Shown: positions 22,036 through 36,625, numbered from the stretch's first letter. The stretch is DNA of 64,000 nt from Glandiceps talaboti (GCF_964340395.1 NC_135550.1:14832908-14896907); one strand, 5' to 3'. Program-made: numbers and translations. Notes: generated by a model not told the origin, from the letters alone.

Positions 22036-24521
22036 GACAACAATTGATAGACAACGTTTATTAGTTTGTCCCGTATGGATTATTAATTGAAAGATCGCCT
22101 TATTGGCGTTTACTCACAACTTGAAAAGCAAACGGAAAATACGAAATGAATAAACCCGTGCTTGGTTACGCGCTACGGGGGAGCTGTCGCAAGCCCTCGA
22201 TGAAAACTTTTATAAAATTAATATTAAAATTATGGTATGGGGTGTTAAATCATTTTATCGGACTACGAACCGGGAACAGCTTGTGTCGGCGACAGTCATA
22301 CTATTACGTCATTGTAACGTCATCGTCCTGTATACGTGGATGAATGAAAAACATGTTATTGGCGTACACAGTTGTCCCAGTTTAAAACTCTTTGGATATT
22401 TGAATACCTGGATGAGTCAAGGGTCATCACCCACTATCCAGAGGTCATGACCCCAATGCCTATCCTGGAATGTTGCTGTGTCTTCGCTGTAACTACAGTG
22501 ACCAACTATTCCGAACTAAGAGGGTCGTCAGCGGGGGCAATGGCAAAGAATTTTATTCTTTTATCAATCTACGTTTATATGTTGTGACAAGTGTGAATTT
22601 CCATACCGTCTGTATTATATCAAACATATTTGCAAAACTGTACAACCTTCGAACCCCGTGTAGTGCAGTAACTGTACGTTTTATTTCTTATGGACTAGAT
22701 TTTGAAAACATAAAAACGGTTTTTTGCGGTTGTTCTGAGAATAGTGAGTAAACTTTAATCCACGAATACAAAGTAATTTTATGATTATATCTAAGAATAA
22801 TGAGAGTCTCAAACAAAGTTGGTATATGTATAAAAGTATTTTCATTTCCCGTCATTTCAACAGAAAAATTAAACCCCCTCCTTCCCCTAAAAGCTTAGAC
22901 TCACTGACGATAGGGGGAAATGCCATATGCATTGTATATCGTTGAATCATGACGTCATCTGTTTCACATTCCTAATTCGTTATAAAAAAAAGCTTTTCTT
23001 CCAGAATAATTAAACTCATAAATTGTTATTATGTCTCTTCCTTGACTGTTAATATGCTCCATTCAATACGTGTTGCTATGGCAATACCCCATTTCATTAT
23101 CACTTTACACAAAACAGTAGTCGCATGGAAGCTGTAAAAATTCACATTGTCAAAATAACACGTCCAAATTACGGATGGAGCCATTCGAATCAGGGGTGGC
23201 GCCTGCCCCCGAGAGTCGCGAGATGTCTGTTCACTTTTCATTCAAATCCACTGAGACAGAAAACATCGGGTAGCGTCGAAGAGTCCTGTAATGGAAATAC
23301 GAGTATAGTTACTGCGAAATTACTGGCCCAGGGACAGAATCGTCTAGTCTGTGTTCATATACTGTAGTCATTTATAACAACTTGGTAATCATTTATGAAG
23401 CGTATTAAAGCTTGTAAAAACAACAAAACAACGTTTGCCTATTTGCTACATGTGCAAGGAATCCGGCACCCCCCCCCCCTCGGTTACCCCCCCCCCCCGA
23501 AAATACCAAAAAGCGCCCGCTTCCGAGCCCACTAACCTACTATTTGTCAAGACATATTTTGTGTACTTTTATCAGATTCCATTTTCTTTCTCCAGACGGC
23601 CATCAGCTTCAATGAAATACGACCTCTTTGTGGTACCCTGGATATTAAATATTATAGGACCCTGGGAATGAACATCTACAAAAGTCAATACCGTACCTTC
23701 TTATATTTCTGTTTGTTCAAATATAGTAAACATACATGCAATTTTATGGCTTTGTGCCTATGCTCACATTTTCATCGATTCTATATTATTGCTTTTAGTC
23801 TCCAAATGGAACAACCACGGCAATTTAAAGTTAGTCGGTCACTAATTGCCTTTACATTTTCACACACACACAAAAAAAACGTTTCCTGCGTGTATATTCG
23901 TGACAACGACTATATAATATAAAATGACGACGGAAAAGCTACAAAATTTGCGAGCTGATTTTCATTTCTACTGTCAGACATACCCTTGGAATTTTATCAG
24001 ACAATGCAACTATTCCTGGATGTGGTTAGTTCATGGCCAATTCTAGCCCAAGTTTGATTGCCATAACTTTATTATGTTAGACCTCAATCTTGTTGAGGTT
24101 CCCCGAGGACTCATAAACATGAAAGCAAACTCCTCTAATAAAACATTTGACAGGTTTAACCTTGTGGTAGACTGCAACATAAACTTTTGAAAATATGAAA
24201 TTTGAATGTGACGCCAGCTAGTTGGGTACATTCTTACCATCTTCACCGCGACAGTTCCGTCGACACAAACGAAAACTATGGAAATACCATTTTGCTGCAA
24301 AAAAATGTGATTGAACTTTCATTTTGAAACTATATTAAAGTTTCCGCAGTAATTGACCAACACGATTGGGCATACAATTGCAATTCAAAATAAAGATGAC
24401 CTTTGTCTAAAATTGGAGGCAAGATTTCTATTCATATCATACGTTTGGCTGAAAATGAATTGATGATGCAATGTTCGCTCATCAACTTTGGCTTTTACCC
24501 ATTTATTTTGACCTTCCGTAA
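22036..24521. other. Intergenic, no gene supported
   Basis: It contains a CRE palindrome (22950-22957) and C-rich runs at 23468-23478 and 23488-23498. Open frames here are short and unsupported by splice sites or families. Confidence 0.65.
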
Positions 24522-24540
24522 GGGGAGGTTATATTACTCT

Positions 24541-24637
<97 letters not shown>

Positions 24638-24726
24638 GGACACGATATTTAAGATGTGCCGCAAGATTAATTAAAATTGGTGGAGTAGTTTCTTAGATAT
24701 CGTGTCCACAGAGACATACATACACC

Positions 24727-24778
<52 letters not shown>

Positions 24779-24838
24779 AACAAACAAACAAACAAACAAA
24801 CAAACAAACAAACAAACAAACAAAAACATAACCTTCCC
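24522..24838. mobile_element. Foldback element built around (GTCT)n and (GACA)n arms
   Basis: The outer ends GGGGAGGTTAT (24522-24532) and ATAACCTTCCC (24828-24838) are inverted. Inside are (GTCT)n at 24541-24637 and (GACA)n at 24727-24773, which also pair. At the core, TCTGTGGACACGATAT (24633-24648) and ATATCGTGTCCACAGA (24697-24712) are a perfect inverted pair. A (CAAA)n tract fills 24774-24826. The nested symmetry suggests a mobile foldback element that carries its own microsatellites. Confidence 0.7.
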
Positions 24839-25685
24839 AATGCAAGCTTCACTATCAATAATTAGACTACTGTATCTCAAGAATGCAAGTGTCGAATTTC
24901 ATATAGTTTGATGTAATCATCGACGATAATGAAACGTGTTGCTATATTTTTCAACTTAAATGAGACATTTGCATGAATAATTTACCCATGAAGGGATACC
25001 GTGCATGGTAGCTCAGAATTTTGCATCTCAGTGTACGTGTAAACATGACACACAGGAACAACAATCTAAAGATTGAGGAAGACATTTAGTTTACATTTGG
25101 TTTACATCTTTCTTACTTTATCACTCTCAAAATTACCTTGGAATGAAGTCTCATTCTATTGTATACTTTTCTCTCAACTGAAAAAAAAAAAGATTGTTAA
25201 AAGTATATAATTGAACAATTTATCTATATGAGCAAAATCCAAAACATACAAATGGATGTTTAAGAACACAACGTTTCCTAGATAAAGTATCTAATCGATA
25301 TTATCAGTGATTATCGATGATTATCGATAATGTTTTTGGATGAATAAAAATGATTATATACGTTTCCATATGCAAAGTAACACCAAGTTTTCCAACTTTT
25401 ACTTCAAGGTCTAGCTTCCTTAATACAAGTATTAGATTATGATGAAAACCAAGTGAATAGTATGGGCACGTACTCACACGGTATGACATTCATTAGAATC
25501 TTTCAGGCGCAGCGTAATGCTGACCCCTTATTCTCAGGGGCTCGCTTATAAAATTTAATTTAGAGATATTAAAATTGACTAATTTATCGAGGAAAACGGG
25601 TCACAATAGTCATTTAATATCGTTAATAACCCGAGGAGTGAAATAATGTGGTGGAAAAACCACTTGGAATTTGAAATAGTTCTAT
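24839..25685. other. Intergenic, no gene seen
   Basis: AT-rich; the only local structure is repeated TTATCGATGATTATCGAT near 25311-25329. Confidence 0.65.
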
Positions 25686-26282
25686 GATGGAGTCACTCTA
25701 GTTTCATACTTTAATAAAAACCATGTCCCCTGAAACGGGGTGTCGTCTAGTTCGACAAAAACCAAACCAAGGTTGTTACATTTCATGCTCTCGCTTGAAA
25801 AGATTTTATACTCAAGTTCTTTTACATTTCATCGTCTGCGTTGACTAAAAATCTTAAGTTAGTAACATTGTTTCACTTAAATTATTTCATCGTCTAGCTG
25901 GACAAAACTTTTTACTGACATTGTTGCATTATAACGTCTACCTAAACAAAACTCTTTCCTGATATTGCTACATTTTGTGTTGTACAGCGTAAAGTATCAT
26001 TACTGCACTGCAGCCATAACATGATGAACGCCAAATCATTTACAGTATACAATCTGCTAAGATAATGGTACGATGCACTACTGAAAATGTAGCACTGTTT
26101 AGTTGGATTTTTGGCAAACTGGCCAATGAAATGTAGCAATGTTTAAAGATTTTTGACGATGAGGTATTGCAATGTTAGTACCCTGTTTCAGGTGAGATGG
26201 TTTTCAGTATATTATCATACGGTCTGCTGTACAGTTCATGTGGTGTTGCAGCGCCACGCATGTTCGATGATGTGACTCCATC
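25686..26282. mobile_element. Foldback element with internal degenerate tandem and inverted repeats
   Basis: GATGGAGTCAC (25686-25696) pairs with GTGACTCCATC (26272-26282). Further in, AAAACCATGTCCCCTGAAAC pairs with the reverse complement of GTTTCAGGTGAGATGGTTTT (about 26187-26206). Inside, a unit of about 55-65 bp with TACATTTCATCGTCT...GAC(A/T)AAAA recurs about four times to 25970, and reappears inverted at 26125-26175. No open frame is seen. Confidence 0.65.
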
Positions 26283-26811
26283 TCAAGTTAAATAGTCTAA
26301 ATACAAAGTCAAACATTCAGTTAAAGCTGCAACTGGGATATTCTTTTTTCATCAAGTAACAAAATATAATACTCACTAAAAAATTAGTCAGGTACTTATA
26401 AAAAAGGCTCGGTTTTGAATAAGTCACCATGTTACATGTTGTAAACGGCACTATTTTGTAACTGTAGTATCGATTTTCGATAATGAAACCACATTCTATT
26501 CACTGAAGAACGTTAAAATACCAATGATGAGACATTGTAAATGTCTATCGGTGGTCGATCGTAGCCATTAGTACTGCAATGACAGGTACAAATCGTGGTC
26601 GTCGTTGATGAGGGCACTTATTTTTGGGTGCGGACCGAAAAATCAATTTGAATTGAGTTATTATGTATGCAGCTACAACAAATACGTTCACCCATAGGTT
26701 ATTCAATACTGTTCAGGGTGTACAACATTATGAGTAAGCTATTGTACCTAACAAAATATTTTCAAAAAATATGTTCAGTTGCAATAAGTATCTGCCGTTC
26801 TGAAAAGTCCC

Positions 26812-26812
<1 letters not shown>
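26283..26812. other. Intergenic, no gene seen
   Basis: Unique sequence between a foldback element and a microsatellite; nothing supported. Confidence 0.65.
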
Positions 26813-26869
<57 letters not shown>

Positions 26870-27332
26870 TACATACATACATACATACATACATACATAC
26901 ATACATACATACACATATACATACATACATACATACATACACACACATACATACATACATACATACACACACATACATACATCTATACATACATACATAC
27001 ATACATACATACATACATACATACATACATACATACATACATACATACATACATACATACATACATACATACATACATACACACATACATACATTCATAC
27101 ATACATACATACATACATACATACATACATACATACATACATACATACACACATACATACATACACACATATATACATACATACATACATACACACATAC
27201 ATACATACATACATACATACATACATACATACATACATACACACATACATACATACACACATACATACATGTACATACATACATACATACATACATACAT
27301 ACATACATACATACATACATACATACATACAT

Positions 27333-27381
<49 letters not shown>
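26813..27381. repeat. Compound microsatellite (CA)n-(CATA)n-(CA)n
   Basis: About 570 bp, with CA tracts at both edges and CATA in the middle interrupted by short CACA blocks. The long HTYI/MYVC-type open frames here are repeat artefacts. Confidence 0.95.
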
Positions 27382-27382
<1 letters not shown>

Positions 27383-28142
27383 CTCATTCCTTGTCTCCAA
27401 TAATTTTCTTCTCTACCACCGTGCATTCACCCAGAGCCTTCATCAATTGTAAATTAAACCTTCTCCCCGTTGATTTATTTATTCACTGGTGTACTTGATA
27501 CAGAGTAAAAAGAAATACATGCAATGATTGATGAGAAACGGAGAAATTATAATCACTTTTCGGGTAATATCGAAAAACAAAGTACGTGGTCAGTCAACAC
27601 AACCTAATTGCACCGTGTAGCAGTATCCCCGATAGCGGGATTAGTAGAATATTTTGAGGTAATTTCGATGGTATGCAAACTTAATAAAAAAAGCGTCAAT
27701 GATAAATACCACCGATTCAATCACGAAGGTCATGATCATGGCCGTCAAGGTGATATCTATATAGTGTTATACATTTATATTGATGACGTCATGGTCTTGC
27801 TTTATGCAGATGGTAATAAAGAGGATATAAAAATCCACTTACACGCTGATGAATTCCAGGAAAAACGTTAACCTCTGTGAATTGTGGAAGCAAGTAATAA
27901 TCGCTTTTTTCCTTCGACAGGACGCACGTGTTGACGAGATCTCGTTAATACTTTTATCATCAATTAATAGCTGCGTACATCTGAGTCTGCCATTTTTTTA
28001 ATTTAATTTTTTTTTTTAGTTTTTAGTTCTGTCTCCATTTCTCTCCCTCCCTCCCTCCCACTCTATCTATATAATATATGTACATGTGTCTCTTGGATTT
28101 AGTATTCTTTTATGCGCGTACGCCCGCGCACCCCCACACACT
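27382..28142. other. Intergenic, no gene seen
   Basis: Contains a CRE palindrome (27784-27791) and a CT-rich tract; nothing coding supported. Confidence 0.65.
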
Positions 28143-28213
<71 letters not shown>

Positions 28214-28234
28214 GCCTCTCTCTCTCTCTCTCTC
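28143..28234. repeat. (GTCT)n-(CT)n microsatellite
   Basis: About 18 GTCT units followed by about 10 CT units. Confidence 0.95.
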
Positions 28235-30748
28235 AAATAATCATTGCGTAAATACTGAAATTCACTTTTCTTTTCTTTTTGCACTTTCAACACGTAAGAG
28301 AAATTCAACGAACAAATACTAAGAAGCAATACTAACAACACAATGGCAGTATTGTTGAAACTTACGTATAAATAACATGGGAACATTTTGAAACCTAGGT
28401 TACCTAGGTTACCTGGATAGAGATAACGACATCCGTGGGAAAAAAAGTTCAGAATCCATTTATAATTTTACTTTCAGTTTTCTGACCTGTAAAGGCTGAT
28501 CGTATTTCAGCCTGTAGATAAGGAGTCATTAATCTTGTCTTCATAGTATAGTAAGTGTACATCCGGGGCAGTCATTTCATTAGCAGTATTCATTCGCAAG
28601 GTACTCTCATTTCCCACGGGGGACAGAGTAGTCGTCGTCGTCGCTGTACGATATCGTATTGCTGTCATGTTTATACAAAGGTTTAACCGGAATGATGTGT
28701 TTCTGTCTGGTTTCCTTTCAATTGTTCAAACCACGTTGATTTACTACGTCCGTACTATTCGCAGCTCCGGGCATTGTTTCATGGTAACTTTTTTTTTTAT
28801 CACGTCACGTTTTCATTCCTTTGTTCATTCACTCGTATCCTTAAAAAAAACAAGAGTTAATCATTTGTTCATTTAAACAAAAAAAGGCCATAAAGTTGAA
28901 AACGGTATATACACTTCCTAAGGGGATACATAGGTTATATATATAGTGTCGTCCGGTCATTAGGCTGCGATCTCAACCCTCGGGGCCCTGACGACAACGG
29001 TGAACATTGAGGACGATAAATAACTTGTCCTCGAAATCTAGATATCTGCCGAGGATATTATTTTTGTCACTTTTTTTTTTACTTTCGATGACAATTCATA
29101 CCATTTGTGTTCCAGCGATCTCTGCCCTGAGGACAGCAGTTAATATAAAAATATTACCTCAAACATTACATCTATATATTTGTTGAATAAATAGTTGTTT
29201 TTTTCTGTTTTCATTCGAAGACGATTCTCAGCGTCCATTTCCCGTAACACCTACATGTATACAGGAAACACCTTTTGAAAGATTGGCGAAAACCGATACC
29301 CATTTCATATCTCGTATTGACAACTATGGCGGCGTTTCTTGCAACGTGTGCTAGTATGACAAATGTAGAGCGCCGACAGACAGTTCCTTTTGTATGTGTT
29401 CAGGCGTAACCGAGTGAATAAAACGACGTTGGGCAAACCATTAATGACATGTGAATGTCTGATCGTTATTTTATCGATCCGCGTATTTCAAGATATATTT
29501 AAAAAAACAGAACCAAATTAAAGCAAACGGCCCATCTTGGTTTGTAGACCTGTTGTTATTAAAGCCAGATGGGTTAACACGGTCCTTGCACATCGTATTA
29601 ATTCTGCAACGTAATCATGACGATTAAAATATCATGGGATTTAATTACTCAGCTTCAGTCGAAATTCCTCGAGTCCGACCAGATTTGACGCAACTTTCGT
29701 CAGTAACTCTCAGACACGTAAAAGATGAGAAGAATTCCTGTCTGGCTACGTATATCCATTCATTGAGAAAAACAATTGAATTCGAAATACGTGGTGTTTG
29801 CATTGACATCGACGTGTTGTCCTTAAGTCCGCCTGAGTAAATTCGGACTTACTTTGACTTTCATTATTATTGTAGTAGATAGATGGCTGTCACTCATTGC
29901 ATGTTGTTGAAGATCAAAACAGGTTCATACGAATGTTTTCAATGTGTTTATATCAAAATTCTGATCATTCTTTAGATGTCACTCGAATTAAATCTTAAAT
30001 TGTTAATTTGTGAAGCGTGGACTTGTTTGTACGTGGTCCCGAACCCCCTATTGTGATCGAAACTTTCCGCAATTCCTGGCTTTACAAAGATTCATAGGAC
30101 GTCCTAATTGAATCATCGCACGTGATGTTTCCTAGCCAATCAAATTACACCTTTCTTACATACCAACCATATTTGTCGTACCTGAAGGTTCGTATGAACT
30201 CGAAATATTTCATTCATTCATTTTAAAGCTCAGTTTTGACAACATAACACAACTACTATCTAGTCACCAACATGTAGCTTCTAGCAATGACTAGATATAG
30301 AAACAGCGCGAAAATTTGATCTTGGCACGGTGCCAACATCTCATTTGATATTCGGATAAAGAGCTAGAGATTCTTCATTCATATGTGATGGAATATTCCT
30401 TTCAGCTACAAGTGTAATCCCGCTCATTTTATTTCCCGACAATTGATTTATCAGATATCTCTGTTGATAGGATAATTTCACACTTGTACAACTTTTATAA
30501 TACTCGTATTATAGTTTGTGTGGACCAAGGTATTAACATTTAGCTTCGGTTAAATTGAATTTGACTGGAGTACGTGGAGCTAGAGGCAGGATACCAATAT
30601 TTATTCAATTGTGAACAAATGTCAGAATTTCAGACGAAGAGGATGCAGAGTGGAGGTGAAGAGTTCACTGGAAAACTGGATGGGGGCTTCATCGTAATTT
30701 ATTTTACATATTTATGAGTTATTTTATGTTGTCTCAATTTTCATATAG
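28235..30748. other. Intergenic, no gene supported
   Basis: It has a CCTAGGTTA tandem (28393-28413) and two CGTGGGAA-type sites, the core of Su(H)/CSL binding sites, in opposite orientation near 28434 and 28610. An ATGGCGGCG start-like site at 29326 opens only 28 codons. No gene is claimed. Confidence 0.6.
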
Positions 30749-30827
30749 TGACGGCTTCCTCTTGTAAGTTGACGGCTTCCTCTTGCAAGTTGACGGCTTC
30801 CTCTTGTAAGTGACGGCTTCCTCTTGG
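30749..30827. repeat. Four-copy tandem repeat of about 21 bp
   Basis: The unit is TGACGGCTTCCTCTTGTAAGT with small variations. Confidence 0.9.
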
Positions 30828-30906
30828 AAAATGAAAAAGTCCACTTTCTGTACTGTACACGATTAGAGAGACCCAGCATCCCCCTTTTCCAATCTATTTG
30901 GCGGTT

Positions 30907-31001
<95 letters not shown>

Positions 31002-31108
31002 ATGTATGTATGTATGTATGTATGTATGTATGTATGTATGTATGTATGTATGTATGTATGTATGTATGTATGTATGTATGTATGTATGTATGTATGTATG
31101 TATGTATG
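30907..31108. repeat. Compound microsatellite (GTCT)n-(GTAT)n
   Basis: GTCT to about 31000, then uninterrupted GTAT to about 31108. Confidence 0.95.
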
Positions 31109-32340
31109 TCTCACTCACTTTCACCGATGGAATTAAAGTAGTAGCCTTTATGACTATGCGGCATTTAATTTATCACGTAGCATGTTTTAAGTAAATTCTC
31201 CGAGATCAATTTACCCTAAATTCGAACCAGAGACGATCTTGACTGCATCAACTGTATATTTCATAGCGTCTTTAATGCTTCTACATATTGATTTACTATC
31301 GCACGCGAACCCAATTTACTCTAACAGCCATACGAACCTTTAACAAAATAAACTTGTAATATTAAAGGACCCCTGCTGTAAAGCAGTGCGTCTCGCAGTT
31401 CATACAGCTGTTGTGAGTGTATACACCACACTTTTCATGGTCAATAGTTTGCACGCCCTTGGCGGATTTCTTATTTGATTTTGATCAACGAACACTCATG
31501 TCTACTTGTCTTCATTAGACGGGTGATAGGGCGCGACACGACCCCGACGTTCTCTCGCCATAGCGGAGATGTTTGTCGTCGGATGGATTTCCATCTCAAG
31601 CAGAGACAGATGATTTGCACACTAAATGAACCAAGGCATAACACGGAGCTAACATACTTGTCAGGGCATTAACGTCTTCAGAATTGAGAGATACATGTAC
31701 GGAGTAAAGTGGTGTGTCCATCCAGTACTGGCACAGAGCCAACAAATGGTCTTAACGGAGAAATGTATGGTAGCATCTTTCTATAGATGTTTGTTATGCG
31801 AAAACACAAACTGAATGTTATCATTATGGTTTTTTTTTATAAAAGAGAACACTGTCAGATAACATATGTGGGGAGGGGGCGTGTGCAGGTCCCGGGTGCA
31901 GGTGTTCAGGTTGAGGATATCGTCAAGAAATTTGGTACAATATCTTGGAATACATCCAACCATTTTTATAACAGTCAGTTTTGCCATAAAGCTGATACGG
32001 TATATAACTCCATATCCATGAGTGTAAGTTCGTATGACTTTTACAATCATGAACCAGATTTAAAACTTTAAATACAGAAAATTTTAGATTTAGTACCAGC
32101 CATTCATACGTTTCTCATCACAAAACAGGTCTCATAGATAGTTTAGAGAAATGGAAGGCAATATATGTTCATTCTATTACTGTACATCTATATAGATGAG
32201 TTGGATGAGTGGTAAAACTTTCCCTGGTTATTGAAGTGAGTACATCACGGTGGTCTACATCGCCAGACCCTAGTAGGAGAAATTATTTCACTTTATCCTT
32301 GAACACAGATGTCTTTATAGTCACTCTCGAAAGCGTTGAC
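31109..32340. other. Intergenic, no gene seen
   Basis: Short open frames only (for example 31475-31672), none with a family or splice support. Confidence 0.65.
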
Positions 32341-32650
<310 letters not shown>

Positions 32651-34180
32651 GAAAAGGGACTGTAAGTGGGTTGCAATATTAGTTATGCATATGTAAACGA
32701 CTTTGAATCAGACACTGCTCATGAATCTATTCGTATCTTTTAAGAAACCTTTTTTCCTATAAATTCGTTGTTGGTCTGTTCTTCAAAAGTTCGAGTCATC
32801 ATACAAAGATGAGAAATTTGAGCCTTTCACTATTTGATACAATCATGCAGAAACGATAGGAAACTGCACATTCTAAACCTCAAGATAGCCAGAGTACAAT
32901 TTCTGGTTACCTTTAGTCTGAATAAAATAAACTACATGTAGTTAAACCTACTGAAACTAGACGAAGGCAAGCGGACGACAGTGTTTCGATGTCTGAATTT
33001 GGTGTATGTCATTGGTGGCACGTTAAGTTCCTTTCATTTAGACAAAATGTAGCAAGAAACTGTATTCATTCAATCTTGCTATCTTAAAGTGTCACATGTT
33101 CAGTTTCTTATTGGTTTCCGTGTGCTTGTGTATCAAAGAGAGCCGGTGAACAGTAACCTGCAGTACGCTGTGTTATCAGATGACTCCTGCTATCATAGTA
33201 GTAGTCCAAATATTGTTACCGTTCAACTCTTGAAATTTAACACTGAGCATGCTACAGAATAAGAGTGCATCCGAGAACACGATAATACACATAGTGCAAG
33301 ACAGTAAAAAAAAATAGAACAGGAAAACGTTGCAAGGAAGTTGCTTATATACCAGAATGATGTTGGTGTATTTGACTATCATATGCCACGGAAAGCAATG
33401 CTTTTTCTGGCAAACAAACAAAAAGAAACGGACAAATAAACTCAGCAATTAACGGCCTTTGGTCATTGCAATTGTACAGCTGATATTCTTCTGTGAAAAA
33501 TAACTTTTGTTCTATTCAAACTCTCAGAATATCGAAACTTAAATTTCGTTCTTGGCATGCTGTATTCCTCAGCAGATACTTTAAATAACAATCCTAGCCT
33601 AATAAGTTTCGTTTTTCATTTCCAAGTAATTTACCTCAACTCGCCAGATTACGTGATCGTCAGATTTCATTTCCTCTTTTACCTTACAGGTATATACGAC
33701 CAGGTGCTAGGATAGTAGTGGCGTCACTGTGCATGATTGGTGATCAGAGTTGCAAAGTTCGTCCTCGCTTTGAGAAAAATCACAGGGCGACAGATGTTAA
33801 TAGCGTTGACAAGGGTAACAACGATTTCTCAACGGAAGATGCAACCGTCTTAGGCTCTCTCATTCACCAGACACACGGTGTCGTCGTCTAGAGTTCTAAT
33901 ACCAAATAGTTCGCTTTATAAAGAACGTCCATGACCTTGACGCACGTCCTAAAAAGGAAAGTTTGTCTATCCAGGGAAGCTAAATATAAGAAATATTTGC
34001 TCCTACGGTGTTCTGATAGGATGTAGGTGTTTGAAATTGTCACTGAACCTTACTTCTGATTGGTTATATACTATTGAGTATTGAAGAACGCTCGTTGTTA
34101 TTGGTTATAGAATGGTTATTCAAGAATCCCTACTATGGTTGGCTGTAGTGCAAAGATTAACAGCTCTAGTCTGCTCTGAT
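32651..34180. other. Intergenic, no gene seen
   Basis: Nothing supported. Confidence 0.65.
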
Positions 34181-34248
34181 GTATGTATGTATGTATGTAT
34201 GTATGTATGTATGTATGTATGTATGTATGTACGTACGTACGTACGTAC
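34181..34248. repeat. (GTAT)n-(GTAC)n microsatellite
   Basis: About 12 GTAT units change into GTAC units. Confidence 0.9.
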
Positions 34249-34806
34249 ATTAGTACGTCAAAGACAACACGATATTCTATGTAGCTTGCTACAACTCCCC
34301 CTTCAACAATTATGTATACATTAAGTTGTGATGACCAGTATTTTAAAAACTGTGTAACATTTAGTTACACATAATAATAAGTTTAACATAAGTTTAATAT
34401 ATTAATTGATTCCTTATACTCTACAATGTAATATTTTGTTGGTTGCTTTTATTCCATCACCATTCATATAGCTATATCATTAGGGCTACACAAACATATC
34501 GAAAAATATCGGGTATATAGTCAATTTCACACTGAGTATTCAGAGATGGTATACGGTAAAAATGGCATATGACATTATTTCCCCAACCACGTTTATCATG
34601 CTGTTTGATACATATGTGTCCCTATACAGACTATATTGTGTTTTACTAGTATATTATACCTTCTGTAACCTTCTGTATACCTTTTTATACGCTATTACCC
34701 CACAAAATAGTCAAAATTAGGGCTTCAGTAAAAGCCTCTAACACTCTACAGGTAACATGTTGTGTCATTATCCCAATATTTCTTTAGTTCCGTTGTCCAT
34801 ACACAC

Positions 34807-34810
<4 letters not shown>

Positions 34811-34898
<88 letters not shown>

Positions 34899-34904
34899 GA
34901 GAGA
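34811..34904. repeat. (GA)n microsatellite
   Basis: About 45 GA units with one GATA interruption near the right end. Confidence 0.95.
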
Positions 34905-35774
34905 TTACTTTAGTACGCAAACCTACTACTATCTGGAAACAATTCTCTTAAAAATATATAATTTGTCCCAAGGATGATAAAAATGCGAGACTTGTACAAG
35001 TAAAATAATCAACATTCAGAAGACAAATAGAACAAACGTCTCTCATATACCGCTTTACCGTATCAGTAAAACACCCGCCACAGCAGAAAAGTAATACCCT
35101 GGCTTGTGAAAAGGAAATCGTTGTAAACGGAAGGGCTACAGTTTATGGTTACAAATAATGCTAAAGTGTTTTAGATTCTTCTATTTCTTTCAGTTTCTAT
35201 GAGTATTACATGTTGGCATGTTGGTCGCTATGGGAACCATTCACTATATGAGTGTTATTGTCATGATTGATACCAACTAATGTTACGCCAGGCACCATAT
35301 TTACATGACTATTAATTTATCAGAAATACAAATATGTATACCTGCATAAGTTTGCCTTGCATACTAGTCTATGTAAGTAATTTATCTACAGTGTTTATCT
35401 ATATTCATAACGATGAGGGGTTATTGACACTCGTTATGAATACGTCCCGACCCAGTTTCTAGAACCTTATCGTTTGAAGAGTAATACTGGGGTCGGAGAG
35501 GGAAGGGGATGGTGTAATTCGTCGGACTGTGTGTCTGTTTATTGCAAACTGGTAATAACTACGTCAACCGATATCCTATAGTACAAATGTACTAGCAACA
35601 TCTTTTTAAACCCTTGCAAATAGATATTATAGAGTTAAAATGTTTAATTCATACCAGAAATATCTTGTATTACTATGGTTAGACGTGTTTAAAGAGTCAC
35701 TCTCCATCTTACTAGTAGCTCGCTACCTGTCTTTCTTTTATAGTCTTATCGTTTCTGCAAAGTGCATACAATAG
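34905..35774. other. Intergenic, no gene seen
   Basis: Unique sequence; an inverted pair TATTCATAACGA (35401-35412) and TCGTTATGAATA (35432-35443) forms a hairpin. Confidence 0.65.
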
Positions 35775-35801
35775 TTAGATAGATAGATAGATAGATAGAT
35801 G

Positions 35802-35874
<73 letters not shown>

Positions 35875-35952
35875 AGATAGATAGATATACAGATATATAT
35901 ATATATATATAGATAGATAGAATCTCTGTCTGTCTCTGTCTCTCTATCTGTC

Positions 35953-36017
<65 letters not shown>

Positions 36018-36062
36018 ATGTATGTATGTATGTATGTATGTATGTATGTATGTATGCATGCA

Positions 36063-36095
<33 letters not shown>

Positions 36096-36137
36096 ATGTA
36101 TGTATGTATGTATGTATGTATGTATGTATGTATGTAT
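35775..36137. repeat. Compound microsatellite (GATA)n-(TA)n-(GTCT)n-(GTAT)n-(GT)n-(GTAT)n
   Basis: Six motif blocks in a row over about 360 bp. Confidence 0.95.
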
Positions 36138-36560
36138 CGAACATATCTTGGTGGTGACACGAGCACTAGTACATCAGCTACATACGCAGCGCAAAACGAT
36201 GTGTTACTCAATATCGTTATTAACAGGAATACGAATGCAAACGTTTCCTATACAGCCGGCAAATAAAAAAAATAGGAAAAAACAGAAGTCCATGTAGTAC
36301 AATGTCCTATATAAAGCAACAAACCGCCAGGTTTTTGTTCCTTTTCACAAAACGTATCCGTCAGACGGAGTGCGCGCCAAAACAATTTGTACAATAGAAA
36401 AGCGTCAGTGTCCTCTCCAGTGTCGCCATATTACATTCATGTCTCGGACGCGAGACTAATTTAGTCTATCGCTACATTAAGCTACATTAATTATTTTTTA
36501 TTGTTACAAAAGCCGGATTAAACTTCTACAGTTTAGAACTAATTAACGACGATGCCAGTA

Positions 36561-36625
<65 letters not shown>

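Noticed and set aside
28434-28620. Paired Su(H)/CSL sites (CGTGGGAA) as a Notch-responsive enhancer
   Set aside because: The two sites are about 175 bp apart, far beyond the paired-site spacing, and single matches of this length are expected by chance.
29326-29409. ATGGCGGCG start-like site with a GTATGT donor-like site downstream
   Set aside because: The frame is only 28 codons, and no following exon or family was found.
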